Numbered from the stretch's first letter, positions 25,462 through 35,272 are shown. The stretch is 64,000 nucleotides of DNA from Microbulbifer celer (GCF_020991125.1 NZ_CP087715.1:1143501-1207500), one strand, 5' to 3'. Notes: generated by a model not told the origin, from the sequence alone. Program-made: numbers and translations.

Positions 25462-27573
25462 ATGTCTGTGGTAGATTACGAAATCCGCAATCAGATCGGT
25501 ATTGTCCGGCTGAATAATCCGCCGGTAAACGCACTGTCGCAGGCGCTCCGGGCTGGTATTCTGGCCGCGGTTGAGCGGGCACAGACTGACGAAAGTCGGG
25601 CCATATTGATTATCTGCGAAGGGCGCACGTTTGTCGCAGGTGCGGATATTTCCGAATTTAATCAACCTCCTGTGTTACCAACGTTACCGGACGTGGTTGC
25701 GGGTATTGAGCAATCACAAAAGCCGGTAATCGCCGCATTGCACGGTACGGCCTTGGGGGGCGGTCTGGAGCTGGCCCTTGCCTGCCATTACCGTTGTGCA
25801 TTGCCATCGGCAAAGGTGGGGTTGCCGGAAGTAAAGTTGGGATTGTTGCCCGGCGCCGGCGGCACACAATACCTGCCCCGTCTGGCGGGCGTTGAGGCCG
25901 CACTGGAGCTGATCACCTCTGGCAACCCCGTGTCGGCGCAGCGTGCTCACACTTTGGGGGTAATTGACGCCGTACTAGATGACGAAAAATCTCCGGTCAC
26001 ACCATTGGACAATGCGGCAATAGCATACGCGCAGACATTGCTCTCGCAGAGCGCCCCCTTGCGCCGGGTGCGGGATATTGAAATTCCTCCGGACACGGTG
26101 TCTGAGAACTATTTCCACAAAGCTCGCGAGCAACTTGCCAGGCGCTATCGCGGACAGCCGGCGCCGCAGCTTATTGCCGATTGTATTCAGGCTGCGGTAG
26201 AGAAGCCGATCGATGCGGGGTTGGCACTGGAGCGGATGCATTTTGAACGTTGCCTCCATTCGAGCGAATCGGCAGCCATGCGCCACCTGTTTTTTGCCGA
26301 GCGCCAATGTACGAAAGTAGTCGGCCTGGCGAAAGATGTCACCGCTAAACCGGTACGTTCTGTGGGGATTATCGGTGGTGGCACCATGGGCGGCGGAATC
26401 GCGATGAATTTCGCCAACGCCGGAATCCCTGTCAGGATGCTGGAGATCAATGATGAGGCAATGGCGCGTGGACTGGCCATCGTTCAGCGCAACTATGCCG
26501 CCAGTGTCAAGAAGGGACGTTTGACCCAGGAATCAATGGACCGCGCCATGGCCTGTATTCAGGGTACTACGGACTACGCGGAACTCTCACAGGTGGACCT
26601 GGTGATTGAGGCGGTATTTGAAAACCTGGAAATCAAACAGCAGGTTTTCCGCAAGCTCGATGAGGTCTGCAAGCCGGGTGCAATTCTGGCCAGTAATACC
26701 TCATACCAGGACCTGGATGCGATCGCAGCCGTTACCCGTCGCCCGGAAGATGTCATTGGTCTGCACTTTTTCAGTCCGGCGAACGTGATGAAACTGTTGG
26801 AAGTGGTACGCGGAGCGCAAACCTCGGATTCGGTACTGGCAACTGCAATGCAGTTGGCCCGTGCGATTGGCAAGGTGCCGGTGCTGTCCCGTGTCTGTTA
26901 CGGCTTTATCGGCAATCGCATGTTGAATCAGTACTTCCGACAGGCACACCTGTGCCTGATGGAGGGGGCAACACCTGCACAGATTGACGGTGCCATGGAG
27001 TCCTGGGGGATGGCCATGGGACCCCTGGCAGTGGGCGATCTCTCCGGGCTTGATATCGGCTACAAGGCCCGTCAGGCGGAGCCGGATAATCCAGACCACC
27101 AGCGCGTATACTGTCTTCCGGACGCACTGGTGGAAATGGGGCGGCTGGGGCAGAAAACCGGTGCTGGCTATTATCGCTATGATCCCGAAACCCGCGCCCG
27201 AGAGGAGGACGCCGAAGTGCTGGCACTGGCGAGAAAGCTGGCGGCAGAGCGGGGTGTTACGCCGAGATCCCTGTCTGATGAGGAAATCCGCAACCGGCTG
27301 CTGCTCGCCCTGGTCAATGAGGGTGCGCGTATTCTCGAAGAAGGGGTCGCACAGCGCGCTTCGGATATTGATGTTGTGTATGCCAATGGCTACGGGTTCC
27401 CGCGATACCGTGGTGGTCCCATGTACTTTGCGGATCAGCTCGGTGGTGAAGCCGTGCTGGTGCGCCTGCGAGGGCTGTACGCGGAAACCGGCGATCCCTG
27501 CTGGAAACCCGCGGCGCTGATCGAGTCTCTGGCAGCCACGGGAAAAAACTTTACCGACGAGGTTATGGCTTAG
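25462..27573 (+). CDS. Fused enoyl-CoA hydratase/3-hydroxyacyl-CoA dehydrogenase (PimF/FadJ-like)
   Basis: A 703-residue bifunctional beta-oxidation enzyme. The crotonase part (1 to about 190) has G-T-A-L-G-G-G-L-E-L-A-L-A-C and G-L-P-E-V-K-L-G-L-L-P-G-A-G-G-T-Q, with both acidic positions present. The dehydrogenase part starts at I-I-G-G-G-T-M-G-G-G-I-A (about 297), with H-F-F-S-P-A-N-V-M-K-L-L-E-V-V, and ends in the family's C-terminal helical repeats. The order matches FadB/FadJ, but no thiolase gene follows. It is divergent from the paired acyl-CoA dehydrogenases; the 178-base gap should hold both promoters. It probably serves dicarboxylate or branched acyl-CoA oxidation. Confidence 0.9.
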   Translation: MSVVDYEIRNQIGIVRLNNPPVNALSQALRAGILAAVERAQTDESRAILIICEGRTFVAGADISEFNQPPVLPTLPDVVAGIEQSQKPVIAALHGTALGGGLELALACHYRCALPSAKVGLPEVKLGLLPGAGGTQYLPRLAGVEAALELITSGNPVSAQRAHTLGVIDAVLDDEKSPVTPLDNAAIAYAQTLLSQSAPLRRVRDIEIPPDTVSENYFHKAREQLARRYRGQPAPQLIADCIQAAVEKPIDAGLALERMHFERCLHSSESAAMRHLFFAERQCTKVVGLAKDVTAKPVRSVGIIGGGTMGGGIAMNFANAGIPVRMLEINDEAMARGLAIVQRNYAASVKKGRLTQESMDRAMACIQGTTDYAELSQVDLVIEAVFENLEIKQQVFRKLDEVCKPGAILASNTSYQDLDAIAAVTRRPEDVIGLHFFSPANVMKLLEVVRGAQTSDSVLATAMQLARAIGKVPVLSRVCYGFIGNRMLNQYFRQAHLCLMEGATPAQIDGAMESWGMAMGPLAVGDLSGLDIGYKARQAEPDNPDHQRVYCLPDALVEMGRLGQKTGAGYYRYDPETRAREEDAEVLALARKLAAERGVTPRSLSDEEIRNRLLLALVNEGARILEEGVAQRASDIDVVYANGYGFPRYRGGPMYFADQLGGEAVLVRLRGLYAETGDPCWKPAALIESLAATGKNFTDEVMA

Positions 27574-27999
27574 GCCCGGGGGGTATATCAAACTAAATTC
27601 GTCAATCTCCCATAGTTGTTAAAAATACTCGTTATTTTTTCCAGCAATGAAGGAAAAGGCGAATTGTTACCAAAGGGAGCATTTTTCGGAATCAAACGAT
27701 ACCGGTGGAAATGTTCGCGGCGGTTCGGAAACAAAATGCGGCGGAGAATAAGGTGACGTAATAGTCATTTTTGATAAATAATCCCGCCTGGCACGAATAG
27801 TCCGATAACCGACTGGTTTTCGGCTTTTGTGACGGAAAAAGCTGCTGTAGTCTTCCCGTTGTCGGTGGCCGAATGGATAAATCGGCCACAGTCAGCGCGG
27901 TAACTGATCGGGTCCGTCGAGAGGCGGAGGGCAGTACCGATTGCGGTGATTCTGTTGCTGTAGACAAATAAAAATAACTCGGTGCAATGGAGAGAAAAC
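27574..27999. other. Long leader region before TonB receptor gene
   Basis: About 425 bases with no convincing gene. A hairpin GTGGCCGA (27865-27872) / TCGGCCAC (27882-27889) with a nine-base loop lies 110 bases before the receptor start, perhaps in its 5' leader. I see no Fur box, unlike the other two iron-linked promoters in the window. Confidence 0.55.
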
Positions 28000-30294
28000 A
28001 TGGGAAGCTCAACCAAAATCCCCGGATATACCAATAAAAATCGGGTTCTGGCTTCGGCCTGTTCCTTCGCGGCCCTGTCCCTCGCCTGTGGTGTGGGTAC
28101 GGTGCAGGCGCAGGACGCAGAACCTCGAAAGAATTCTATCAATACCCTGATCGAAGAAGTGGAAGTAACGGCACGCAAGCGCGCGGACGGTGAACGTCTG
28201 CAGGACGTGCCGGTTGCAGCCACGGCTTACTCTGGCGCTCAGCTGGATGCCTTGCAGACTCAGGATCTGGAAAGCCTCGCGTTCAAAATGCCCAATGTGC
28301 AGATGGACGATGCGGGTACTATCAAGAGTACTGCCAATTTCACCGTGCGTGGCCTCGGTGTAAACAGTTCCATTCCCTCAATCGACCCCACCGTTGGTGT
28401 GTTCGTGGATGGTATGTACCTGGGCATCAACGCGGGTGTGATTCTCGATCTGTTTGACCTGGAAGGTATCGAGGTACTGCGCGGGCCCCAGGGGCTGCTG
28501 TTCGGCCGTAACGTAACCGGCGGTGCGGTGGTGGTGAAAACAGCCAAACCGACGGAAGAGTTCATCAGCCGGGTGCGGGTTTCCACCACTGCCCAACAGG
28601 AAACTAACCTCGCCGGCGTAATCTCCGGCCAGATCAGCGAAAACGTCAACGGCCGCCTGACCGCTTACTACAACGAAGATCAGGGCTGGTTCGAGAACAA
28701 ATACACCGGCAATGACAATATGGGTGCATCCACCACCTGGTTTATCCGTCCGAGCTTCAGCGTCGAGCTGGGAGATTCCACGGATCTGGTGGTAAAAATG
28801 GAATCCGGCAAAGTGGATGCCGATGGTATTGTCGGGCAGAATCGGGGGGATTATGCCCAGGCGATTGCCGACAGCGTCGGTGTGACTGATTGGGACAACA
28901 GCGAAGACTCCTTTGAGCTGGCCATCGACGAAGAGGGGATGGCCGAAACGGAATGGAACCAGGTGATTACCGAGTATAACCAGGATGTCGCTTTTGGTGA
29001 CGGTACTATTACCAATATTCTCGCCTACCGGGATTACGACATGTTCGGTACCGGGGATGTTGATTCATTGCCCGTTCCGGTTTTCCATTCCACCAGTCTG
29101 ATCGAACAGGATCAGCTCAGTAATGAGCTGCGCTATGCCGGTCGTTTCGGCGCCACCTCGATTACCACCGGTCTGTACTGGTTCAATCAGGATCTCAAAT
29201 ATATGGAAGGCCGCGAGATTCTGGGAGTACTTGCGCCGCTGTCTCCGGTATTTCCTTTAAATCAAATTGGGGGCGGCGTACAGGAGCATGAGGCTATAGG
29301 TGTGTTTACCCAGGCGGATATCGATCTGAACGAATCCTGGGTGCTGACGCTGGGTGGTCGTTACTCCAAAGAGGATAAAGACGTTCAGATTTCCTCGGTC
29401 GACGCTGGCAGCGGTTGCGATATTAACAGCTGCCCGGACTGGGAGTTTGTAGACAGCGAAACCTGGAGTGCGTTTACGCCTAAGGTGGGATTGCAGTGGC
29501 TGATGAGTGATTCCTCCCAGGCATACGCGGTGTGGACCAAAGGTTTCCGCAGCGGCGGTTACAATATGCGCAACACCGTACCGGGCGAGTCCCCGGGCCC
29601 CACGGATCAGGAAGAGCAGAACAGCTTTGAGATCGGCGCCAAAGCCCAGTGGCTGGGTGGCCGAGTGAAAACCAATATGGCCCTGTTCCACAACACCATC
29701 GACGACATGCAGCGGGAAGTAAACCTGCCTAGCGAAACCGCCGGTGTGGCGCAGCTTATTCGCAATACCGCCAACGCCACCATTCGCGGTGCCGAATTTG
29801 AGTTGATGGCTGCGGCTACAGATTCCCTGTTGTTCACCATGAACCTGGGCTATGTGGATGGTGAGTACGATGATGTGTGGCTGGATATCAGTGGTGATGG
29901 CGTAGTGGATGGCGCTGACTACGATCTGGAGATCCCCCGTCTGGCGCCGTGGACCTACGGTGTGGGCATGGTACACGACCTGCAATTGGGCAGCTGGGGC
30001 GCATTGACCTCCCGTATCAACTACAACCACCGCGATGCTTCTGCGTATACCGATAACAACCTGGGTATGCTGAGCGAAGTGGAAATGGTGGACTTCAGTA
30101 TCGGCATTGCCCCGGATGGCGGTAACTATCGTCTCGCACTGTTTGGCAAGAACATGCTCAATGAAGTCAGCGAAGGCAATGATACCCAGTTGCCGGAAGT
30201 GATGGGTGGCCTGTTCGAACTCGGCCCCAATGCCAGTTTCACCCCGCTCAATCGCGGTCGTGTGATCGGACTTGAGTTGAATTACGAGATCTGA
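28000..30294 (+). CDS. TonB-dependent outer-membrane receptor
   Basis: A 764-residue outer-membrane active transporter. A signal peptide ends near V-Q-A-Q (about residue 38). A TonB-box-like E-E-V-E-V-T-A-R-K-R follows, then the plug (L-E-G-I-E-V-L-R-G-P-Q-G-L-L-F-G-R-N) and the 22-strand barrel ending in L-E-L-N-Y-E-I. The plug start resembles the large marine group that takes up organic substrates such as sterols, vitamins or glycans. With no Fur box and an acyl-CoA oxidation cluster beside it, a lipid-like ligand is a reasonable guess. ATG 28000 follows GGAGAGAAAAC. Confidence 0.93.
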   Translation: MGSSTKIPGYTNKNRVLASACSFAALSLACGVGTVQAQDAEPRKNSINTLIEEVEVTARKRADGERLQDVPVAATAYSGAQLDALQTQDLESLAFKMPNVQMDDAGTIKSTANFTVRGLGVNSSIPSIDPTVGVFVDGMYLGINAGVILDLFDLEGIEVLRGPQGLLFGRNVTGGAVVVKTAKPTEEFISRVRVSTTAQQETNLAGVISGQISENVNGRLTAYYNEDQGWFENKYTGNDNMGASTTWFIRPSFSVELGDSTDLVVKMESGKVDADGIVGQNRGDYAQAIADSVGVTDWDNSEDSFELAIDEEGMAETEWNQVITEYNQDVAFGDGTITNILAYRDYDMFGTGDVDSLPVPVFHSTSLIEQDQLSNELRYAGRFGATSITTGLYWFNQDLKYMEGREILGVLAPLSPVFPLNQIGGGVQEHEAIGVFTQADIDLNESWVLTLGGRYSKEDKDVQISSVDAGSGCDINSCPDWEFVDSETWSAFTPKVGLQWLMSDSSQAYAVWTKGFRSGGYNMRNTVPGESPGPTDQEEQNSFEIGAKAQWLGGRVKTNMALFHNTIDDMQREVNLPSETAGVAQLIRNTANATIRGAEFELMAAATDSLLFTMNLGYVDGEYDDVWLDISGDGVVDGADYDLEIPRLAPWTYGVGMVHDLQLGSWGALTSRINYNHRDASAYTDNNLGMLSEVEMVDFSIGIAPDGGNYRLALFGKNMLNEVSEGNDTQLPEVMGGLFELGPNASFTPLNRGRVIGLELNYEI

Positions 30295-30326
30295 TCTTCA
30301 TCCTTCTCCGTCAGTTTTTATCGGTT

Positions 30327-30351
30327 GCCCGGCTTCTGCCGGGCTTTTTTT
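30327..30351 (+). terminator. Rho-independent terminator after TonB receptor
   Basis: GCCCGGC-TTCT-GCCGGGC followed by seven T residues, 33 bases after the receptor stop. Confidence 0.95.
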
Positions 30352-30401
30352 GTCTATAGATAAAGTTGTAGGATGATGAAAACGATTCAGGAGGTGCCAC
30401 A

Positions 30402-31379
30402 ATGCGCTATGTCGATTTGCCGGAGTTCGGCGCGCCCGAAGTCATGACCCTTGCGGATGGGCCTGCGCCCGAGCCCGCGGCGGGAGAAGTGCTGATCCAG
30501 GTAAAAGCGGCGGGTGTCAACCGCCCGGATGTGATGCAGCGCCTGGGGCTGTATCCGCCGCCCCCAGGGGCTTCACCGATCCTCGGATTGGAAGTGGCCG
30601 GTGAGGTGGCGGCCGTGGGTGAGGAGGTTGAGCGCTGGAGGGTAGGGGATAGTATCTGTGGCCTTACCAACGGCGGTGGTTACGCGGAATATGCGGTGGT
30701 GCCCGCGGATCAGTGTTTGCCGATTCCCGATGGCCTGTCTATGGTGGAAGCAGCGGCGTTGCCGGAAACCTTCTTTACCGTGTGGAGCAATGTGTTCCAG
30801 CGGGGGCAGCTGAAGCCCGGTGAGGTGTTTCTGGTACACGGTGGTTCCTCTGGTATTGGCACGACAGCGATCCAGCTGGCACATACCGTCGGTGCACGGG
30901 TGTTTGCCACGGCAGGCTCCGCCGAAAAGTGCGCTGCGTGCGAGCAGTTGGGTGCAGAAAGGGCTATCAATTATCGCGAAGAGGATTTTGTCGAGGTAGT
31001 TCGCAAAGCTACCGAGGATGGCGGTGCGGACGTCATTCTGGATATGGTCGGAGGCGATTACGTGGATCGCAATATCCGCGTCGCCGCAAAGGACGGGCGG
31101 ATTGTAAACATTGCATTTCTGAATGGCCCCAAGGTGGAAATCAATATGCTACCGGTAATGTTGAACCGCCTGGTATTGACGGGATCCACATTGCGTCCGC
31201 AGCCTGCTGAAGTAAAAGCGGGGATTGCCTCTGAGCTTGAGGCGGAGGTATGGCCTTTGGTTGTTGCTGGCAAAGTAGGTCCTCAGATCGCTGCCACCTA
31301 TCCTCTGGAGCAAGTGGTAGAGGCGCACCGTCTGATGGAGTCCAGTGCGCATATCGGCAAGATTGTTTTGACCGTGTGA
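30402..31379 (+). CDS. NAD(P)H-quinone oxidoreductase, zeta-crystallin type
   Basis: A zinc-free medium-chain reductase of 325 residues. It has the GroES-like start (A-A-G-V-N-R-P-D-V-M-Q-R-L-G-x-Y-P-P-P-P-G), the G-L-E-V-A-G-E segment and the nucleotide-binding V-H-G-G-S-S-G-I-G-T-T-A. The N-terminal pattern fits the PIG3 subgroup (TIGR02824-like), which reduces quinones with NADPH. ATG 30402 follows CAGGAGGTGCCACA, a strong site. Its last 239 bases are overlapped antisense by the extended frame of the transglycosylase gene. Confidence 0.92.
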   Translation: MRYVDLPEFGAPEVMTLADGPAPEPAAGEVLIQVKAAGVNRPDVMQRLGLYPPPPGASPILGLEVAGEVAAVGEEVERWRVGDSICGLTNGGGYAEYAVVPADQCLPIPDGLSMVEAAALPETFFTVWSNVFQRGQLKPGEVFLVHGGSSGIGTTAIQLAHTVGARVFATAGSAEKCAACEQLGAERAINYREEDFVEVVRKATEDGGADVILDMVGGDYVDRNIRVAAKDGRIVNIAFLNGPKVEINMLPVMLNRLVLTGSTLRPQPAEVKAGIASELEAEVWPLVVAGKVGPQIAATYPLEQVVEAHRLMESSAHIGKIVLTV

Positions 31380-33648
31380 AACCGGATCCGAGGAGTGGAG
31401 CCTCATGTGGAAATAGTGAGGTGACGTCCTCTGATTTTACATCGCTGTAGGCCCGGTAGAGCCTGCTGATATTGCGTACGTATTCGACTGGCTCGGCGCC
31501 TCGTGCGTAGCCGTAGCGCGCTTTTTTGAAGTAACGTGGTTCCGAGAGCTTGAGCATCGCGACTTCCACATTGTCAAACCAGACGTTGCGATCGAGACCG
31601 AGCTCCTCTGCCAGACGTTGTGCGTCGTAAACATGTCCGATCCCCGCATTGTATGCTGCGAGCGAAAGCCACAGTCTGTTTTGCAGGTCGACTTCAGGGT
31701 CGAAGCGATCCCGCAGCCAGTCCAGATACTTGACTCCTGCGTGAACGCCGCGCTCGGGATCAAACAGCGGTGGTGGATAGCCCATTTCCTCTGCGGTTCT
31801 GGGCATGACCTGTAGCAGTCCCTGTGCGCCCACCGGGGATTCCGCCTCGGGATTGAAGCTGCTTTCCTGCCACATTTGTGCGGTGACCAGTAGCCAGTCA
31901 ATATCATGTTTCCTGGCGGCGCTTTTTACCAGGTTATCGTACGGTGATATATCTTCTCCCGGTTGGACCCGGGCCGCGATTTTTTTAGCGAAGCGTTTAT
32001 CGGGTTCGAAGTAAGTGCGAACTTTGATTGCGTAGTCGTCGGTCTTGCGGTATTTGCCGATGAAGTTGTTCAGGTGTGCCAGCAGTCTCCCGTTTTCCGG
32101 AAGCACCATCCAGGCTTGCGCGCGGGGGTCGGAAAGCATCACACCGCCGGTTGCGGTGTCGCGGAGGTTGGCTGCGATTTTTACTGCGCTGGCGTCGGCT
32201 ATGGTGGCGTCTATTTCTCCATCAGCAACCATGTTCAGGAGCTGCGCATAGCTTACGTCCGGGTCGGCTATTTCTATCTTTAAGTCAATGCCACTCTTCT
32301 GCAGTGCTCTGGCCGTTTCGATAAATGAAGAATATGCACGCAGTGTGAGTGTCCGTCCGTTGAGGTCCTGCAGCGTTTCTATTTTGGGCTTTTTCGTGTT
32401 ACTGATCACTTGCTCACGCATTTCCAGGTAAGGCGTGGTGAACTGGATGCCCTGTTTGTTTCGCTCCTCGGTAACCGTTGTGGACGCGCCTGCGATATCT
32501 CCCTTTCCGGCCTTGAGCCAATCAATCAGGCTTTCGTCATATGGCACTACAATGACTTGCAATTCCAGATCGTGTTTTTTGGCAAACTTCAAAGCAAGGT
32601 CATAGTCAAAACCCATCAGTGCGCCCTGCCACATGAAATAGCTGGTCGGGCCGTTGTAAGTGAGCAGCCGCAGTACGCGGGATTTTCTGATACTTTTCCA
32701 ATCGGAGGCCGTTCTTTCCGGTGCGGATACCAGCTTTCTGGTGAGGAAAGTGTTCAGCTTGTGCTTGAGATTTGGGTTTTTTTTACGCGTCGCCCAGACG
32801 ATCTCTTCCGTATCGCTTAAGATGGCACCCCTCTGGAAATCCTGGCGGTAGTCGGCGACACTGTCGACCATGTTACTGTCGAGTATTGTAACGAAGTCTT
32901 TTTCCTGGTTGATTCTGTCAAGTAAGCGGTCCAGGTTGCCCGATTTTCGCACCTCCCAGAAGTCAAGCTTTAAACTCGGGATTTTCTTCTTCAGCTTTCG
33001 GGCGGTATCAGCATAAGTGCTGCCTTCCAGTACAGAGAGCGTTCTACCTTCCAGGTCACTGATTTCGTCAATGGGTGCATTTTCCCTGCTGGTGACGAGC
33101 ACTTGCTTTGTATCGTCGATTGCTTGTGAGAGGGCAAAGTTTTTTTCCCTCTCCTTTGTGCGGGTGAGGTTGGCTGCAACAATATCCGCTTTGCCTTCGT
33201 TCAGTAGCTGCAAAGCGTGTTCAGGGGAGCTGGCCTGGACCCAGCGGGGTTCAAGGCCCAGGCGCTCTGCCAGCTCCGTCGCCAGATGAAAGTGCTTCAT
33301 GGTAACGACCGCCGACCTCGGTAGCATGTCGTCATCGTCCGCTGACAGGCCAACAAAACGGATGACCCCCCGCTTTTTCAGCGCCTTGAGGTCGCCGGTT
33401 TCTACATAGTTTTCGAAATCGTAATCGCGGGTCTTGGTTCTCCGCGGCGTTTTTTTCGTATTTTCTGTTGGGGAGGTGTTCGCGCCCTGGATTTGCTCTC
33501 CTGATGGTGCATATTCGTTGTCGCTGCGGTCGCAGCCGCAAAGCATCAGCATCAGGCAAATAGTAAGGGGAATCAGAATACGTGGGCAGGAGAGACGATG
33601 GCTTCTCGTGTGGCCACAATCAGTACCAGAAAGCGGAGGTGTACCCAT
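31141..33648 (-). CDS. MltF-like lytic transglycosylase with two solute-binding domains
   Basis: An 835-residue predicted lipoprotein. A signal segment ends in L-C-G-C, then a short linker. A first SBP_bac_3-like domain (about 80-295), a second (about 320-560) and an SLT lysozyme-like domain (about 575-720) follow. The catalytic Glu is in Q-M-W-Q-E-S-S-F-N-P, followed by G-A-Q-G-L-L-Q-V-M-P. Standard MltF has one sensor domain; here there are two. It would cleave peptidoglycan at the envelope with its activity tuned by a bound ligand. ATG 33648 follows GGAGAAAGGC. The final 80-odd codons (after L-Y-R-A-Y-S-D-V-K) lie antisense to the quinone reductase gene and look unlike any MltF tail, so the true end may once have been near 31400. 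Confidence 0.83.
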   Translation of the reverse strand: MGTPPLSGTDCGHTRSHRLSCPRILIPLTICLMLMLCGCDRSDNEYAPSGEQIQGANTSPTENTKKTPRRTKTRDYDFENYVETGDLKALKKRGVIRFVGLSADDDDMLPRSAVVTMKHFHLATELAERLGLEPRWVQASSPEHALQLLNEGKADIVAANLTRTKEREKNFALSQAIDDTKQVLVTSRENAPIDEISDLEGRTLSVLEGSTYADTARKLKKKIPSLKLDFWEVRKSGNLDRLLDRINQEKDFVTILDSNMVDSVADYRQDFQRGAILSDTEEIVWATRKKNPNLKHKLNTFLTRKLVSAPERTASDWKSIRKSRVLRLLTYNGPTSYFMWQGALMGFDYDLALKFAKKHDLELQVIVVPYDESLIDWLKAGKGDIAGASTTVTEERNKQGIQFTTPYLEMREQVISNTKKPKIETLQDLNGRTLTLRAYSSFIETARALQKSGIDLKIEIADPDVSYAQLLNMVADGEIDATIADASAVKIAANLRDTATGGVMLSDPRAQAWMVLPENGRLLAHLNNFIGKYRKTDDYAIKVRTYFEPDKRFAKKIAARVQPGEDISPYDNLVKSAARKHDIDWLLVTAQMWQESSFNPEAESPVGAQGLLQVMPRTAEEMGYPPPLFDPERGVHAGVKYLDWLRDRFDPEVDLQNRLWLSLAAYNAGIGHVYDAQRLAEELGLDRNVWFDNVEVAMLKLSEPRYFKKARYGYARGAEPVEYVRNISRLYRAYSDVKSEDVTSLFPHEAPLLGSGFTRSKQSCRYAHWTPSDGAPLPLAPEDRWQRSEDLLCQQQPKAIPPPQAQRQSPLLLQQAADAMWIPSIPGGSTLPVAY

Positions 33649-33710
33649 GCCTTTCTCCGGGGTAGAACACAGCCCGGATTCTAGTGTGCTAGGAGGAGGG
33701 TCGGTTGCCG

Positions 33711-35087
33711 CTACTCGGTAATGGCGGTGATCTCCCCTTTGGCGAGGCGCGCGTGAATGCGCTGTCCGGGCTTGACTTGCTGTGCGTCGCGCAGTACTCG
33801 TTGTTGGTCATCCTGGATGATGGCATACCCCCGATCGAGCACCGCCAGAGGACTCACGCTATGGAGTAGTTGGCTTAGGTGAGCCAGTTTTTCCTGGCTC
33901 TCTCTCAACTGCCGCTGGACGGCGAGTCGCAATTGTATGCCGCGTTCGGATAACTGGTCACGGGTGGCCTCGAGGCGCTGATGGGGGTGTGCTCGATCGA
34001 AGGCGCGCAGGGCGCTGGCGAGGCGCTTTGTATTATTTTCTGTATTCTGGCGCGTGGCGCGGCGAAGGCGCAGCTCGAGGTGATCCAGCCGCTGTGCATG
34101 GTTCTGTAGTTGCTCCCGCGGGTGGCGCAGACGGTTTACGGTGAGCTGTACTTGCTGGTCCAGGTGGCGGAGCTGCAGTTCCATGCCGCGTTGTAGGCGC
34201 GATTGGTGCCCGCGAATGGTTTCCTGCAGCTCGGCTGCATTGGCGCTGGCAATTTCCGCTGCGGCCGATGGGGTGGGGGCGCGGACGTCCGCTACCAGGT
34301 CGGCCACCGTGGTGTCTGTCTCGTGGCCCACTGCAGAGATGGTTGGGATAGGGCAGGCGGCGAGCGCGCGGGCGACGATTTCTTCGTTAAAAGACCACAG
34401 ATCTTCCAGTGAGCCGCCGCCGCGACCCACGATCAGCAGGTCGTGCCGTCGCAGGCGGCCGGCGAGGGCGATGGCGTCCGCGATCTGTTGGGCCGCCCCC
34501 TGGCCCTGTACGGCAACCGGGATCAGCTCGATGTCTGCTGCTGGATAGCGGCGTCCCAGTACCTGGATCATGTCCCGCACCGCGGCGCCGGTGGGGGAGG
34601 TGATAATGCCAATGGTCGCCGGCAGGGTAGGCAGGGGCTTTTTGCGCGTGAGTTCGAACAGTCCCTCCGCCTGCAATTTGGCCTTGAGAACCTCCAGCTG
34701 GCGCATCAGGGCGCCAAATCCCGCTTCTTCGAGATGTTCGATAATCAGCTGATACTCACCGCGACCTTCATACAGGCTGACTCTGGCCCGTGCGAGTACC
34801 TCGACGCCGTTGCCCGGGCGGAAGCGTACGCCGCGGTTGCGACCGCGGAACATGGCGCAGCGCACCTGGGCACGGGCATCTTTGAGGGTGAAGTACCAGT
34901 GGCCGGAGGTCGGGGTGGCAAAGTTGGAGATTTCGCCTCCGACCCACAGTAGCGGGATATTGCCCTCCAGCAGGTGCTTTACTTCCCGATTGAGCTCGCT
35001 GACAGAAAGGACTGGACGGCCATCCGTAGGAAGCGGGTTGCCGGCTGAGCCTCCGGCGCTGGTGCTGCTGGTGGGTCTTTGTTGCAT
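33711..35087 (-). CDS. xseA: Exodeoxyribonuclease VII large subunit
   Basis: The catalytic subunit of ExoVII, which degrades single-stranded DNA from either end and acts in mismatch repair and recombination. The OB-fold start (L-S-V-S-E-L-N-R-E-V-K-H-L-L-E, W-V-G-G-E-I-S-N-F) is followed by the catalytic core (I-G-I-I-T-S-P-T-G-A-A-V-R-D, R-G-G-G-S-L-E-D-L-W-S-F-N, A-V-G-H-E-T-D) and a long coiled-coil region. Starting at ATG 35087 gives 458 residues, matching the 456 of Escherichia coli. The open frame reaches 35192, but that part is not family-like. It is divergent from guaBA. The small subunit xseB is not nearby. Confidence 0.95.
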   Translation of the reverse strand: MQQRPTSSTSAGGSAGNPLPTDGRPVLSVSELNREVKHLLEGNIPLLWVGGEISNFATPTSGHWYFTLKDARAQVRCAMFRGRNRGVRFRPGNGVEVLARARVSLYEGRGEYQLIIEHLEEAGFGALMRQLEVLKAKLQAEGLFELTRKKPLPTLPATIGIITSPTGAAVRDMIQVLGRRYPAADIELIPVAVQGQGAAQQIADAIALAGRLRRHDLLIVGRGGGSLEDLWSFNEEIVARALAACPIPTISAVGHETDTTVADLVADVRAPTPSAAAEIASANAAELQETIRGHQSRLQRGMELQLRHLDQQVQLTVNRLRHPREQLQNHAQRLDHLELRLRRATRQNTENNTKRLASALRAFDRAHPHQRLEATRDQLSERGIQLRLAVQRQLRESQEKLAHLSQLLHSVSPLAVLDRGYAIIQDDQQRVLRDAQQVKPGQRIHARLAKGEITAITE

Positions 35088-35244
35088 TTCTGTCTCTTGA
35101 TGGTCAGATTCGGGCGGCCAATATTGCAGGGAAAAGCGCCTGTAGGTAAAGGGAGGGTGTGAACCGCTGGCCTCCAATGGCGGGGAATCCATAGTCTGCG
35201 GTGGGGTGGGACTCTAATGTAGGGGGAAAATGAAAAAGAGGCTT

Positions 35245-35272
35245 TTGTTTCCGGCGCTGTTGCGGCTATAAT
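35245..35272 (+). promoter_or_regulatory. Probable sigma-70 promoter of guaBA
   Basis: TTGTTT (35245-35250) and TATAAT (35267-35272) are separated by 16 bases, 42 bases before the guaB start. Confidence 0.65.
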
